In this document: positions 1 through 8,631 of the stretch, piece by piece
Layout: each line of letters opens with the position of its first letter
Position numbering within the stretch: the first letter of the stretch is position 1
Source of the DNA: Pseudoglutamicibacter albus
GTDB taxonomy: Bacteria; Actinomycetota; Actinomycetes; Actinomycetales; Micrococcaceae
Length of the DNA stretch: 64,000 nt
Assembly: GCF_031458175.1 (NCBI RefSeq)
Contig: NZ_JAVDXX010000001.1
Span: forward strand, 682,001 to 746,000
Direction: 5' to 3'
The notes under the pieces: model-generated
Seen by the model: the letters and a program-made list of their open reading frames with translations, nothing else
Told to the model about the DNA's origin: nothing
Databases searched by the model: none
Translations under genes and position numbers: made by a program

Positions 1-1439
1 GAAGACGTGTTGGTTGCGAGGATCGCATCCGGGCGCACAATCTTCTCAACCTCACGGAAAACCTGCTGCTTGACGCCGATCTCCTCAAACACGGCCTCAA
101 TCACGAAATCAGCATCCGCGTAAACACCTTTATCGGTGCCAGCCGTGATGAGCTGCTGGATCGCGCGAGCGTCCTCTTCCTTCATCCGGCCACGTTCAAC
201 GTTCTTAGCGAGGTAACCGGCAACATGATCCAAGCCAGCCTGGGCCCGCTGCTCATCCATGTCCGTCATCACGACAGGCACCTGCAGCTTCTGAGCGAAC
301 ACGAGTGCAAGCTGCGCGGCCATCAGCCCCGCACCGACCACGCCGACCTTCGAAATCTTCTGAGGCTCAACAGCCGGCACGCCAGCCGGACGCTTAGCGC
401 GCGCCTGGAATAGCTCCAAGAACGAATAGATGGTGTTTTGGAATGCCGGAGTGAACATCAAACGCGCAAGCGTATCCACCTCAAGCTCAGCAGATTGCTT
501 CTGCGTCATCGAACGGTTCGCATCCAGCGCATCAAGGAGAGCGGTCGGCGCAGGCCGGGTTTCAGCGTGCGTAGCTTTCTCAACAAGACCGCGCGCATAC
601 TTCAGTGCTGCATCCCAACGGGCAGAAACCTCAGGATCAGAGGGATCCTCGAGTTCGCGCTGAGCCTCAGGCGCTGTGCCATCCAGAACGGATGCCGCCC
701 AATCCAGGGAGTCCTGCAGGAAATTCTCCGGCCCAAAACCAACATGAGCCCCGCCCATCTCAACAAGTTCGTTACCGGTAAGGAAACGGTTGCCCTTCAG
801 CGGGTTCTCGAGCATGACCTTCAAACCGTTCTCGATACCCACGATGCGCGGGAAGCGATAGACGCCACCCCAACCAGGAATCAAACCGAGGCCAGCCTCC
901 GGAAGCCCCAGCGCGCGTGTGGCTGTGTTGACGGTGCGGTACTTGAAAGCCAGAGCGGTCTCGAAACCGCCGCCCAGGGACTGACCGTTGATGAACGCGA
1001 AACTTGGAGCATCGGCATCAGCGATGACGTCGTAGGCCACGTGGCCGAGTTCTGCTAACCGGCGTCCGTCATCAGGATCCGAAAGGGTGCGGATGGTGCT
1101 GAGATCCGCGCCAGCAGCGAACGTGCGGCCAGTACCTGTGATAGCGATCGCGTCGATCTCACCGGCTTCGGCACGCTTGACTTGAGCTTCGGCCGCGCGG
1201 CCGATCTTCGCTAGGCCGGCAGGCCCCAAGGTTGCAGGATGTCCCTCTTTCTCTGCGACCATCGTCATGAGGGCGATGGTGTGGCCGCCAACCTCATGAT
1301 CCTCAACCTCAACGTGGGTTACGATTTCGTTCGGGGCCGCCGAACGCAAGTCATCGAAACGTGCGAATCGGTCTGCGGTAGCTGAAGCGGAGTCGTTGGA
1401 TGCAGCAGGGTTTTCGGTGGGGTTGACTGAATCGGTCAC
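1..1439 (-). CDS. 3-hydroxyacyl-CoA dehydrogenase / enoyl-CoA hydratase multifunctional protein (3' end outside window)
   Basis: Fatty-acid beta-oxidation multienzyme (FadB/FadJ type): an N-terminal crotonase domain hydrates enoyl-CoA and a following Rossmann domain oxidises 3-hydroxyacyl-CoA with NAD. Translating the minus strand from GTG at 1439 gives an open frame to the window edge. Crotonase signatures are visible (TGTGRTFAAGADLS, then NGQSLGGGFE and PEAGLGLIPGWGG with the catalytic Glu region). They are followed by the dinucleotide-binding start KVGVVGAGLMAAQLA and an IEAVFE segment. The start is supported by AGGAGG at 1447-1452, seven bases upstream. Only about 479 residues are inside; the rest of the dehydrogenase domain lies beyond base 1. 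A thiolase partner gene is commonly adjacent in actinobacteria, but that side is not in the window. Family assignment is firm; substrate range cannot be read. Confidence 0.9.
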   Translation of the reverse strand, partial: MTDSVNPTENPAASNDSASATADRFARFDDLRSAAPNEIVTHVEVEDHEVGGHTIALMTMVAEKEGHPATLGPAGLAKIGRAAEAQVKRAEAGEIDAIAITGTGRTFAAGADLSTIRTLSDPDDGRRLAELGHVAYDVIADADAPSFAFINGQSLGGGFETALAFKYRTVNTATRALGLPEAGLGLIPGWGGVYRFPRIVGIENGLKVMLENPLKGNRFLTGNELVEMGGAHVGFGPENFLQDSLDWAASVLDGTAPEAQRELEDPSDPEVSARWDAALKYARGLVEKATHAETRPAPTALLDALDANRSMTQKQSAELEVDTLARLMFTPAFQNTIYSFLELFQARAKRPAGVPAVEPQKISKVGVVGAGLMAAQLALVFAQKLQVPVVMTDMDEQRAQAGLDHVAGYLAKNVERGRMKEEDARAIQQLITAGTDKGVYADADFVIEAVFEEIGVKQQVFREVEKIVRPDAILATNTS

Positions 1440-1551
1440 GTGAGTTCCTCCTAGGAAGCGGTTCAACCTCTCAACAGGAGGTTACCGCATAGTAGTGAGG
1501 TGGATCACATGCGGGGGAGGCTCGTGCTCAGCAGCGGGCCCGCTATGGAGT

Positions 1552-2826
1552 TTATGACGCGTCCGCAAGCGGTTCAGGTTCCAAGAACGCAACCGTGATC
1601 ACGGCGGCTGTGCGGCGGATCTGCCATTCGCGGGCGTGCAGCTCACGCAATCGTTCGCTCACCGAATCAAGGGTGAGCTCCTCGGGCGGCTGCCACGAGA
1701 TTTCTTTCAAAGTAGCGGGTGCCAGCAGGTTCTCGAGCGGCATCCCTAGCGCATCGGCGTCGCGTTCCAAACGCCAGCGCGCGGTCTGGTAGCGCTCGGC
1801 GGCATCAGGGAAGCGGTCATTCCAGGAGCGTGGGGGAGGCATCGTTGAGCGTCGCGCAGTCCGGGGAGGGAAACGGGTTGCGTTCCGAGCACGAGCAATA
1901 GCTGTGACCCAGCGGCGGGCTTCCTTTGAGGCTAGCCGGCCGCGGAAACCCTCAGTGCGCAACAGTGCCGGAACGGTCGCCGGGAGGTTCCGCGCCGCAG
2001 CGATAATCGCAGAATCCGGTAACAGACGGCCAGGCGCGCGGTCCTTATTTTGCGCAACCTTCTCGCGTTCTTCCCACAGTTCCTTAACCGCTAGGATCTG
2101 GTGCTTATCTTTCAGCTGATGCAAACCGTGGGTGCGCCGCCACGGGTCCTTCTTTGGTTGAGGCCCGGGTTTGAGACGTTCATACTCGAACTCCTCGAGC
2201 GCCATCTCCCACTTCTTTTGACCCCGAAGAAGCATTTCAAGCTGGTCCCGCAACTCGATCAAAACCTCAACATCGAGGGTTGCGTAATTCAGCCAATCTT
2301 GAGGCAAAGGCCGCACCGACCAGTCCGCCGCTGAATGCTCTTTAGCTAGACGCACACCCAGCATCGTCTCAGTGACATACGCCAGACCAACCCGAGGCAG
2401 GCCGGCCAAGCGGGCCGCCAGCTCGGTATCGAATAACTTATTCGGCTGTAATTCAAGCTCACGCAAGCACGGCAGATCCTGATGTGCAGCATGCAAAATC
2501 CACTCGGCATCAGCCAGCGCTTCATTCACGTCCAGAAGATCATCGAACGCTTCAGGATCAATCAAAAACGTCCCGGCACCGGCCCTACGCAACTGCACCA
2601 AGAATGCACGCTGACCGTAACGAAAACCGGACGCCCGCTCCGCATCGACCGCTACAGGGCCGTGCCCCTCACGTAAACTCGCTACCGCGTTATCTAATGC
2701 GGCGCGCGTGGAAATCACCGGCGGGATCCCGTCTGCAGGAGAATCAAGCAGGGGGAGAGTTGAAGGATCGCGCTCCGGGAACTGACCAGAGGCGAGAAGT
2801 GCTACCGGCGGGGGATCTAGCTTCAT
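1552..2826 (-). CDS. rnd: Ribonuclease D-like 3'-5' exonuclease with HRDC domain
   Basis: Predicted DEDD-family exoribonuclease involved in 3' processing of tRNA and other stable RNA. The N-terminal half carries the exonuclease motifs in order: Exo I as VAVDAERASGFRYG (Asp and Glu metal ligands), Exo II around NKLFDTELAARLAGL, and Exo III as LNYATLDVEVL (Tyr and Asp). The HRDC nucleic-acid-binding domain follows around residues 225-310. The length of about 424 residues is normal for actinobacterial members. I place the start at ATG 2826 (MKLDPPP) because AAGAAG lies just upstream. An in-frame ATG at 2841 would add five residues but has no purine-rich site. The neighbour upstream in transcription is the DUF3000 gene, a pairing often seen in actinobacteria, and the two could be co-transcribed. 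Confidence 0.9.
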   Translation of the reverse strand: MKLDPPPVALLASGQFPERDPSTLPLLDSPADGIPPVISTRAALDNAVASLREGHGPVAVDAERASGFRYGQRAFLVQLRRAGAGTFLIDPEAFDDLLDVNEALADAEWILHAAHQDLPCLRELELQPNKLFDTELAARLAGLPRVGLAYVTETMLGVRLAKEHSAADWSVRPLPQDWLNYATLDVEVLIELRDQLEMLLRGQKKWEMALEEFEYERLKPGPQPKKDPWRRTHGLHQLKDKHQILAVKELWEEREKVAQNKDRAPGRLLPDSAIIAAARNLPATVPALLRTEGFRGRLASKEARRWVTAIARARNATRFPPRTARRSTMPPPRSWNDRFPDAAERYQTARWRLERDADALGMPLENLLAPATLKEISWQPPEELTLDSVSERLRELHAREWQIRRTAAVITVAFLEPEPLADAS

Positions 2827-2906
2827 GGTTCTTCTTATCATACTGGCCGGTGACCAGATGAGGCATACTATGCCCGATGCTCAGGCTGCCTCAGCGGGGA
2901 ACTTGC

Positions 2907-3566
2907 TTAGGTAAGGCGGACGTTGGGAAGCGGTGTAATCCCATCTTCGAGAGGGGGGAGCCCCGCGAACGAACAGACCATGTCACACCAGGCTTCAAGC
3001 TGGTTTTGTACGTTGTAGTTCCCCGGGGTCCAGGAGGCCCGAAGCTCGATGTTGACAGAGTCCGGCCGCTGTTGAAGATCGCCGAAGTTCTCGCTTAAGG
3101 CACGCGTCGCTGTCCCTCCGGCGCGGCGGTAGGGTGCGCCATGTTCCTCGAGGGCTTCAACCAGCCACGTCCAGGCGACAGAGGCGGCGAGCTGATCGTT
3201 ACCCATCTCGCCATCAACTTCGGCGCGGATATAGGTCACGATGCGCATGGTGCCGTCCCATACCGTGTTGCCTTGCGGATCAAACAGTAAAATGAACCTG
3301 CCCGTGGCAAGCTCCGAGCTAGAGTCCGTTTCAGCGCTTGGAACAGCGCTTGAACCCTTGATGGTTTCGTCTTTAACGTCACCTTGAACGGCTGCGACAT
3401 TCGCTTTGAGCGCGACCGCGTACGGGGCTAGACGTTTAGGTGCGGGGATCTCCTCGAGCGTCATCTCAGGACGAACCAGGGCGCGCTTCAGACCGTCCAG
3501 CACCATCGAAAATTCGTGCGGAACACCGGTTGACCTCAACCGTGTCGTGTCTGCGCTAAAACCCAC
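2907..3566 (-). CDS. DUF3000 domain-containing protein
   Basis: Conserved actinobacterial protein of unknown function, 219 residues. The N-terminal part (FSMVLDGLKRALVRPEMTLEEIPAPKRLAPYAVAL) and the later stretch from GRFILLFDPQGNTVWDGTMRIVTY to the C-terminal ASWTPGNYNVQNQLEAWCDMV match the DUF3000 pattern as I know it. An acidic, Ser-rich linker (about residues 65-85) looks disordered. No signal peptide or membrane segment is visible, so it should be cytoplasmic. It lies 80 bases upstream of the RNase D gene on the same strand, the usual actinobacterial arrangement, which hints at a link with RNA metabolism. I infer no biochemical function from the sequence. Confidence 0.82.
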   Translation of the reverse strand: MGFSADTTRLRSTGVPHEFSMVLDGLKRALVRPEMTLEEIPAPKRLAPYAVALKANVAAVQGDVKDETIKGSSAVPSAETDSSSELATGRFILLFDPQGNTVWDGTMRIVTYIRAEVDGEMGNDQLAASVAWTWLVEALEEHGAPYRRAGGTATRALSENFGDLQQRPDSVNIELRASWTPGNYNVQNQLEAWCDMVCSFAGLPPLEDGITPLPNVRLT

Positions 3567-3738
3567 ACCGCTAGCTTATGGAACACGAAAATCTTTTGGT
3601 GACGGCACGCCGATAACGCTCAACCCGGGTCATCTGCCAGCGACTGTGCGTAACGCTTCCTGGCGTAGGTTAGAATTCAGTTATAGCATTCTGTCGTTTG
3701 TAGAGAACTCAAGAGAATCCAAGCTGTCAGCTGGCGTG

Positions 3739-3766
3739 GACGTCGACCATGCTCCGACGTCGACCA
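3739..3766. repeat. Pair of 11-bp direct repeats upstream of the ABC ATPase gene
   Basis: GACGTCGACCA occurs at 3739-3749 and again at 3756-3766, 17 bp start to start. Each copy contains the overlapping palindromes GACGTC and GTCGAC. The pair lies 49-76 bases before the start codon of the ABC ATPase gene, a position suited to a regulator-binding site. Binding is inference; no regulator gene is adjacent. Confidence 0.45.
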
Positions 3767-3814
3767 CGTTTTGTTGCGCCATCACGGCAGTCTTGAAAGG
3801 TAGCTTCATAAACC

Positions 3815-5344
3815 ATGCTCGACCAGGACTCCATCCTCTTTTCAACTCGCGGCCTCCAAAAGCGCCACGGCTCCAAGGACGCGCTTGTCGATATCAACCT
3901 CGACATCGCACGCGGCGAGATCATCGGCCTGGTGGGCCAGAACGGTGCCGGAAAGTCAACGTTGCTCAACGTCATTGGCGGCGCCTACAAGGCTGACGAG
4001 GGCGAAATGATCCTCGCGGGGGAGCCGTACAACCCCGATTCACGTGAGGCAGCCTTGGCCGCTGGAGTCAGTGCAATCCCGCAAGATTTCACAGTCGACC
4101 CAGAGCTCACGGTGGCCGAGGAGATCTTCGCCACCTCGTTCCAAGCCAGCGCTCCGTATGAAGAAAAAGTCAAGCAGGCTCAAGAACTGCTCGAAGCCGA
4201 CGGGATCAACATCGACCCTAACGCGCGTCTAGGCGACCTCGCACGCGCTGAACAGGTCTGCGTGCGGTTGCTCCGCCTCTCCTTCGAAGAGTCTCACCTG
4301 CTGCTTCTGGACGAGATCACCGCGGTCTCCAATGACCTCGAGATCTCTGTGTTGCACGCCATCACCAACCGCCTGACCAAACAAGGCCGTTCTGTCGTCT
4401 ACATTTCCCACCGTCTGGATGAGGTGCAGTCCCTCAGCGACCGCATCGTCATCATTCGTGACGGACGAATCTTCGGCGAACTCGAGCCAAGCGAATCCGG
4501 TGGCGCGCCCGGCATCGCCAACGCGATCTTCATGCGCGAGTTCGCCCCAGTTGAGCGGCCTACGGAGCTTGCAGATCCCGAGCCGCTGTTCGAGATCGAG
4601 GCGTTTGAAGCAAAGGGCGTCAACCCTGTCACGCTCACGGTCAACCGCGGCGAAGTTCTCGGCATCACGGGTATGCGCCGTTCCGGCCACATCGAACTCG
4701 GCGCGGCCATCGGCGGCCTCAACCCGTCGACCGGTGGAACGTTGCGACTCAACGGCAACGAGATCAGCATTCAGTCAACGGAGGATGCCACCAAGAACGG
4801 CATCGCCTACCTGCACGACGAAGACAACGCTCGCGGCATCACCAAGGATGACACGATGGCGAGCGCCACGATGCAGCCGATGGAAGGCACCTCTTTCGTT
4901 GAGGAAGCTAAGCGTTTCCGTGAAGTTGTGGCAACCATGCAGCGCCTCGACATCAGCGCGGTCGGCCCACACGAATCGATCGGTAACCTCTCCGGCGGTG
5001 ACCAGCAGAAGGTAGCGCTGGCGAAGTGGCTGCAGGCTGACGCCGATGTTGTTGTGCTCAGCCACCCGACCCGCGGTGTTGACGTTGCCTCGCGTGAAGT
5101 GGTTTACGAAATGATTAGCGAAATCACCGGCCACGGTGGCGCTGTCATCCTGATCTCGAGCGACATGACCGAGGTGCTCGATAACTCGAACCGCGTAGCT
5201 GTCATGCGTGACGGTGACCTCATCGACGTGTACCCGAACGCGGGGCTCACGGAGGACATGCTGGTCATGATCGCTCTTGGCAGCCAGTGGAAGACGGGTG
5301 GCTCTGGCCGCCGTGCAGTATCGCCGAACGGCAACGATAGCTAG
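3815..5344 (+). CDS. Sugar-type duplicated ABC ATPase with degenerate motifs, no permease partner
   Basis: A 509-residue protein with the two-nucleotide-binding-domain layout of RbsA/MglA sugar importers. Domain 1 has an intact Walker A (GQNGAGKST, residues 41-49), Walker B (LLLLDE, 162-167) and switch His (ISHR, H199), but its signature segment reads LGDLARAEQ instead of LSGGQ-like. Domain 2 has a good signature (NLSGGDQQ, 391-398) but an eroded Walker A (GITGMRRSGHIE, no Lys, as is common in this family) and a Walker B that reads VVVLSHPTRG, lacking the usual Asp-Glu-Pro. No permease or substrate-binding protein gene lies on either side. The next gene, eight bases downstream, encodes a roadblock-domain protein, so the pair may form a regulatory NTPase system rather than an importer. 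The fold is certain; transport function is doubtful. Confidence 0.85.
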   Translation: MLDQDSILFSTRGLQKRHGSKDALVDINLDIARGEIIGLVGQNGAGKSTLLNVIGGAYKADEGEMILAGEPYNPDSREAALAAGVSAIPQDFTVDPELTVAEEIFATSFQASAPYEEKVKQAQELLEADGINIDPNARLGDLARAEQVCVRLLRLSFEESHLLLLDEITAVSNDLEISVLHAITNRLTKQGRSVVYISHRLDEVQSLSDRIVIIRDGRIFGELEPSESGGAPGIANAIFMREFAPVERPTELADPEPLFEIEAFEAKGVNPVTLTVNRGEVLGITGMRRSGHIELGAAIGGLNPSTGGTLRLNGNEISIQSTEDATKNGIAYLHDEDNARGITKDDTMASATMQPMEGTSFVEEAKRFREVVATMQRLDISAVGPHESIGNLSGGDQQKVALAKWLQADADVVVLSHPTRGVDVASREVVYEMISEITGHGGAVILISSDMTEVLDNSNRVAVMRDGDLIDVYPNAGLTEDMLVMIALGSQWKTGGSGRRAVSPNGNDS

Positions 5345-5364
5345 GTAGAACGATGGCTGGGTTC
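5333..5364. repeat. 16-bp tandem repeat across the stop codon of the ABC ATPase gene
   Basis: Two adjacent 16-bp units, AACGATAGCTAGGTAG (5333-5348) and AACGATGGCTGGGTTC (5349-5364), match at 12 of 16 positions. The first unit contains the TAG stop of the ATPase gene and the second contains the ATG of the next gene. This is one of several stop-associated tandem repeats in the window. Confidence 0.6.
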
Positions 5365-6756
5365 TTTAGCTGGTTCAAACGTGGCGGAGAATCGAGGGAC
5401 GATGACCTCGACCTGCAACAACCGTACGCAGCTTCCGATGAACTCGACGAGACCGGTCTATCCTCTGGCGGTGCTGAAGGGACCTCCAACACATCAGCGT
5501 GGAGAGCACCCAAGCATCAGGACCGAAGCAGGGATGAGAAGCCACGGCGCAGGCCTGAACATGCAGCGTCCTCGCCAGATGAGGCTGATGCTTCATTCGA
5601 CGATGTGCTGAAACACTCCGACGAGACGGAGCCAGGAGCACAACCACGGCCAACAAACCGGCAACGGCCAGTTGCGATGCCAAGGCCAGAGGTGAAGTCA
5701 CGGCCGGCGCCCGCTTCACGGCCAGAGGCACGGGCTGAGTCAACGCCTGCAGATTCGAAGTCGGAACGGACGCCAGAACACAGGGCAACGCCTGAGCCGA
5801 CTCACGAACCTGCAACGAGGCTAGTGCCGGTATCCGAAGCCGGCGCGAGGCGGAGGCCAGCACCTGGTTCCAAACCAGCGCCGCAGCCGAACCGTGATTC
5901 CGCACGCGAATCAGCTGCGACGCCGAAGCCTGCGGCCCAGCAGGAACCGAAGCCAGCGACAACGCCGAAGCCAACGACAGCGCCGAAGCCAACGACAGAG
6001 TCGAAGCCTGCTCCAGAGCAGAGGCAGGAGCAGTCACCGAGGCCGGAACGAAAACCGGATCCACAACCTAACGTAGAACCACAACCGAAACCGGAGCCGG
6101 TTCAAGAGGAATCGGTGGCTGCTGTCAATCCGCGGCCCCGTGACCGTTCGCGATACAACGCGCGTCATTCCGGTGGGTCATTTTTTGATAATTTACCTAT
6201 CGGGGAGTCAGGCAGACGCCCCGAGTTGCGTGTCCTGGACGAAAATAAATTAGAAAAAGACAAAAGTCCGACGAGCGAAGACAACGCGTTCGCACCTGCT
6301 TTTGAAGACTCGACGGAGCCGACAGGCTCCGCCGTACGAAGCTCTGTTTCCGCGCAATCGGAAACGGAAACCGCGAGCACCGATGCAACTGACGGTGCCG
6401 CCCCAGGAAATGAAGGGAAGACGCCCATGGCACAACTTGACCAGACTGTAAACGAACTACTCTCCATTGACGGCGCAACTGGTGCCGCAATCGTTGACAT
6501 CGACTCGGGCATGGCGCTCGCGTTCGGTAACTCGAACGTGGTTCGTGCAAAGATGAACACCATGAACGACATTGGTCTCAACGGCCGGATCGAAGACATC
6601 ATGATCACGTTGAACGACCAGTACCACCTGGTCAACATCCTCGCCACTGAGGGCACCGCAGGCTTGTTCCTGTACCTGACCCTTGACCGTGCGAAGGCTA
6701 ACCTGGCATTGGCCCGCCACAAGCTCAAGCAGGTTGCTAAGCAGGTTTCGGTCTAA
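5353..6756 (+). CDS. Pro/Ala-rich protein with C-terminal roadblock/LC7-like domain
   Basis: 467 residues in two very different halves. Residues 1-355 are low-complexity and rich in Pro, Glu, Lys, Arg and Thr, with short repeats such as TTPKPTTAPKPTTESKPAP, and are surely disordered. Residues 359-467 (MAQLDQTVNELLSIDGATG through LYLTLDRAKANLALARHKL) look like a roadblock/longin-type domain, a fold that usually partners small GTPases or other NTPases. An internal ATG at 6427, preceded by GAAGGGAAG, could also start a separate 109-residue roadblock protein. The stretch 6170-6270 is unusually AT-rich for this genome. The gene follows the degenerate ABC ATPase by eight bases, so the two products probably work together. 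The domain call rests on pattern only and the function is unknown. Confidence 0.75.
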   Translation: MAGFFSWFKRGGESRDDDLDLQQPYAASDELDETGLSSGGAEGTSNTSAWRAPKHQDRSRDEKPRRRPEHAASSPDEADASFDDVLKHSDETEPGAQPRPTNRQRPVAMPRPEVKSRPAPASRPEARAESTPADSKSERTPEHRATPEPTHEPATRLVPVSEAGARRRPAPGSKPAPQPNRDSARESAATPKPAAQQEPKPATTPKPTTAPKPTTESKPAPEQRQEQSPRPERKPDPQPNVEPQPKPEPVQEESVAAVNPRPRDRSRYNARHSGGSFFDNLPIGESGRRPELRVLDENKLEKDKSPTSEDNAFAPAFEDSTEPTGSAVRSSVSAQSETETASTDATDGAAPGNEGKTPMAQLDQTVNELLSIDGATGAAIVDIDSGMALAFGNSNVVRAKMNTMNDIGLNGRIEDIMITLNDQYHLVNILATEGTAGLFLYLTLDRAKANLALARHKLKQVAKQVSV

Positions 6757-6779
6757 TACACGTTGGTCTAGTACCATCC
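6750..6779. repeat. 15-bp degenerate tandem repeat across the stop codon of the roadblock gene
   Basis: GGTCTAATACACGTT (6750-6764) is followed directly by GGTCTAGTACCATCC (6765-6779). The shared core is GGTCTA.TAC. The first unit contains the TAA stop and the second a TAG. Confidence 0.45.
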
Positions 6780-6790
6780 GGGCCCATCGA

Positions 6791-6824
6791 CTGCCTCGCC
6801 CTTTCGGGCGGGGCAGTTTTGTTT
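6791..6824 (+). terminator. Rho-independent terminator after the roadblock gene
   Basis: An 11-bp GC-rich stem (CTGCCTCGCCC at 6791-6801 with GGGCGGGGCAG at 6806-6816, one G-U pair) has a TTTC loop and is followed by TTTTGTTTTG. It lies between the converging roadblock gene and msrB. Confidence 0.9.
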
Positions 6825-6881
6825 TGCTTCGTTTCACGGTGCTCTATATCCACACCGATGTCAGCTGCGTTTCTGAACGGG

Positions 6882-7298
6882 TCATGAGACCGGCTTCTGA
6901 ACCAAGCAGATCGAATTGATGCAGTACCGCTGATCCGTTGGGGTGTTGAAGCCTTCACCCTCAAAAACGTGCCCCAAATGCGAATCACACCTCGCGCACC
7001 GCACCTCAACGCGGCGCATCCCTAACGAATCATCCACCAGATAGCGGATCGCAGAAGAATCCTCCGGCGCATAGAACGCTGGCCAACCGCACCGGGCATC
7101 AAACTTCGTGTCCGAAGAAAACAGTTCAGCCCCGCAACCGCGGCACGCATACACCGCCTCGGTGGCATCGTCTGTGTACGCGCCCGTTCCCGGCCGTTCT
7201 GTGCCAGCCTGACGCAACACAAGATACTCTTCACGGCTGAGCGCTTCACGCCACGCGTCATCGCCGCGGCCCAACGGATCGTCAACAAAGGAATGCAT
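6882..7298 (-). CDS. msrB: Peptide-methionine (R)-S-oxide reductase MsrB
   Basis: Repairs oxidised methionine by reducing methionine-R-sulfoxide in proteins, with thioredoxin as the usual reductant. The 138-residue cytosolic protein has two zinc-binding CxxC pairs (CRGCG and CARCD), the CGWPAFY segment, the SHLGHVFEGEG motif and the catalytic cysteine in RYCINSICL near the C terminus. Length and motif order are those of a complete single-domain MsrB. It is convergent with the roadblock gene, separated by a strong terminator. No msrA is adjacent. Confidence 0.96.
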   Translation of the reverse strand: MHSFVDDPLGRGDDAWREALSREEYLVLRQAGTERPGTGAYTDDATEAVYACRGCGAELFSSDTKFDARCGWPAFYAPEDSSAIRYLVDDSLGMRRVEVRCARCDSHLGHVFEGEGFNTPTDQRYCINSICLVQKPVS

Positions 7299-7332
7299 AG
7301 AGTCAGTCTACGAGGCGCTAGCCACAAGTGAG

Positions 7333-8550
7333 ATGATGGGGTGCATGGGATTCGCAGCTAACAAGAAACTGCACAGAACCAACCACGCCGGCACGCCTAA
7401 ATGGGCTGTCGCAGGGCTAGGAGCAGGAATCGTCGGGACCGGCGTGATCACCGGTTTAGGGTCCCTCTTCGCCCGTGCAGTCGTGACTCCTTCGCGAAAC
7501 AACCCAGAGCCCGTGAAGATTCTCGGCACAGGCGAGGACCGCGTCGGCCAATACATCGATCTGCAATCCCGCGGCCCAGAAATCACAGCCCCCGGCCGTT
7601 ACTCCTTGTGGTTCAACAACTACACCGGGCACATGAAGATCGGGGACATCGTCCCGACGCCGTCACGCAACAGTGTGCGCCGCCGCATCATCAGCATCGA
7701 CCACGGCGACATCAGCCAGGCAACCAGCGGCAGCATTGGCGGCAACTACTACATCAACCCAGCGGATGCTGGCGTGCAGGCAACGCAAGTGTACGTGCCA
7801 CTCACAGCTGGCCCTGCGCCGGCGTGGCTCGTTGAGGGCACCACCCACCCGGAAACGTGGGCGATTCTGATCCACGGGCGCGGAGCATCCCGGCTTGAAA
7901 CCCTGCGCGGGCTCAAACCATTGAGTGAACTTGGCCTCACGGTGCTTTCCATGAGCTACCGCAACGACGGCGAAGGCCCGGAAGTCAACAACGGCCGCTA
8001 CGGCTTAGGCGCGACCGAATGGCACGATGTGGATGCGGCTATCAGCTACGCGCTCAGCCACGGCGCCCAAGACATCGTGCTTGTGGGCTGGTCGATGGGC
8101 GGAGCCATCTCGCTACGCACCCTCGAGCTGTCGCGTTACCGGCACCGCATCCGTGCGTTGGCACTGACCGGCCCTGCAGTCGACTGGTTCGAGATCCTGC
8201 GGTATCAAGCGAAGATCAACAACATCCCGTACCTCTCGGGACGGATCGGGGAGTGGCTACTAGGCCAGCGTATCGGGAAGAAGCTCACCGGCCTGACCTC
8301 ACCCATCGACCTCAACGCGCTGAACTGGGTTGAACGCGCCGACCAGATCACCACTCCTGTGCTGATCCAGCATTCCCGCGACGACCGGTTTGTGCCATAC
8401 ATTTCATCCGAACGGCTCGCGAAAAAGAACCCACGCTACGTCACGCTCGTACCATTCACACGCGCCGGGCATGTACGCGAATGGAACGTCGACCCACACA
8501 AATGGGAAACAACACTCAAAAACTGGCTCCAGAAAACTCTCCGGATATAA
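7333..8550 (+). CDS. Membrane-anchored alpha/beta hydrolase
   Basis: A 405-residue serine hydrolase with an N-terminal membrane anchor (about residues 17-45, AVAGLGAGIVGTGVITGLGS) and an extracytoplasmic hydrolase domain. The nucleophile elbow GWSMGG places the catalytic Ser near residue 254. The Asp in SRDDRFVPY (about 350) and the His in GHVREW (about 380) complete the triad. An HGRGASRLETLRG segment fits the oxyanion-hole region. The ORF begins with ATG ATG at 7333; the ATG at 7345 (MGFAANKK) is an equally plausible start. The substrate cannot be predicted. The gene is divergent from msrB with only 34 bases between, so the two share a short promoter region. Confidence 0.88.
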   Translation: MMGCMGFAANKKLHRTNHAGTPKWAVAGLGAGIVGTGVITGLGSLFARAVVTPSRNNPEPVKILGTGEDRVGQYIDLQSRGPEITAPGRYSLWFNNYTGHMKIGDIVPTPSRNSVRRRIISIDHGDISQATSGSIGGNYYINPADAGVQATQVYVPLTAGPAPAWLVEGTTHPETWAILIHGRGASRLETLRGLKPLSELGLTVLSMSYRNDGEGPEVNNGRYGLGATEWHDVDAAISYALSHGAQDIVLVGWSMGGAISLRTLELSRYRHRIRALALTGPAVDWFEILRYQAKINNIPYLSGRIGEWLLGQRIGKKLTGLTSPIDLNALNWVERADQITTPVLIQHSRDDRFVPYISSERLAKKNPRYVTLVPFTRAGHVREWNVDPHKWETTLKNWLQKTLRI

Positions 8551-8576
8551 ACGACAGCGCATATAAACGACAGCGC
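8545..8576. repeat. Exact 16-bp tandem duplication over the hydrolase stop codon
   Basis: ATATAAACGACAGCGC occurs twice without mismatch, at 8545-8560 and 8561-8576. The first copy contains the in-frame TAA stop of the hydrolase. The second copy runs into the stem of the following terminator. Confidence 0.85.
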
Positions 8577-8605
8577 GCCCACCCGAAACGGGTGAGCGCG
8601 CTGTC
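8569..8605. terminator. Long hairpin between convergent hydrolase and sufE genes
   Basis: A 17-bp stem with one mismatch (8569-8585 with 8589-8605) closes an AAA loop. On the minus strand it is followed by GTTTATAT, so it can terminate sufE. A run of T is lacking on the plus side. Confidence 0.8.
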
Positions 8606-8631
8606 ACAGCATGAAGCACCGTGAAACACGG

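Noticed and set aside
5375-6064. Minus-strand open frame of 229 codons opposite the roadblock gene
   Set aside because: A Leu/Ala/Ser repeat product generated by the antisense of the Pro-rich repeats.
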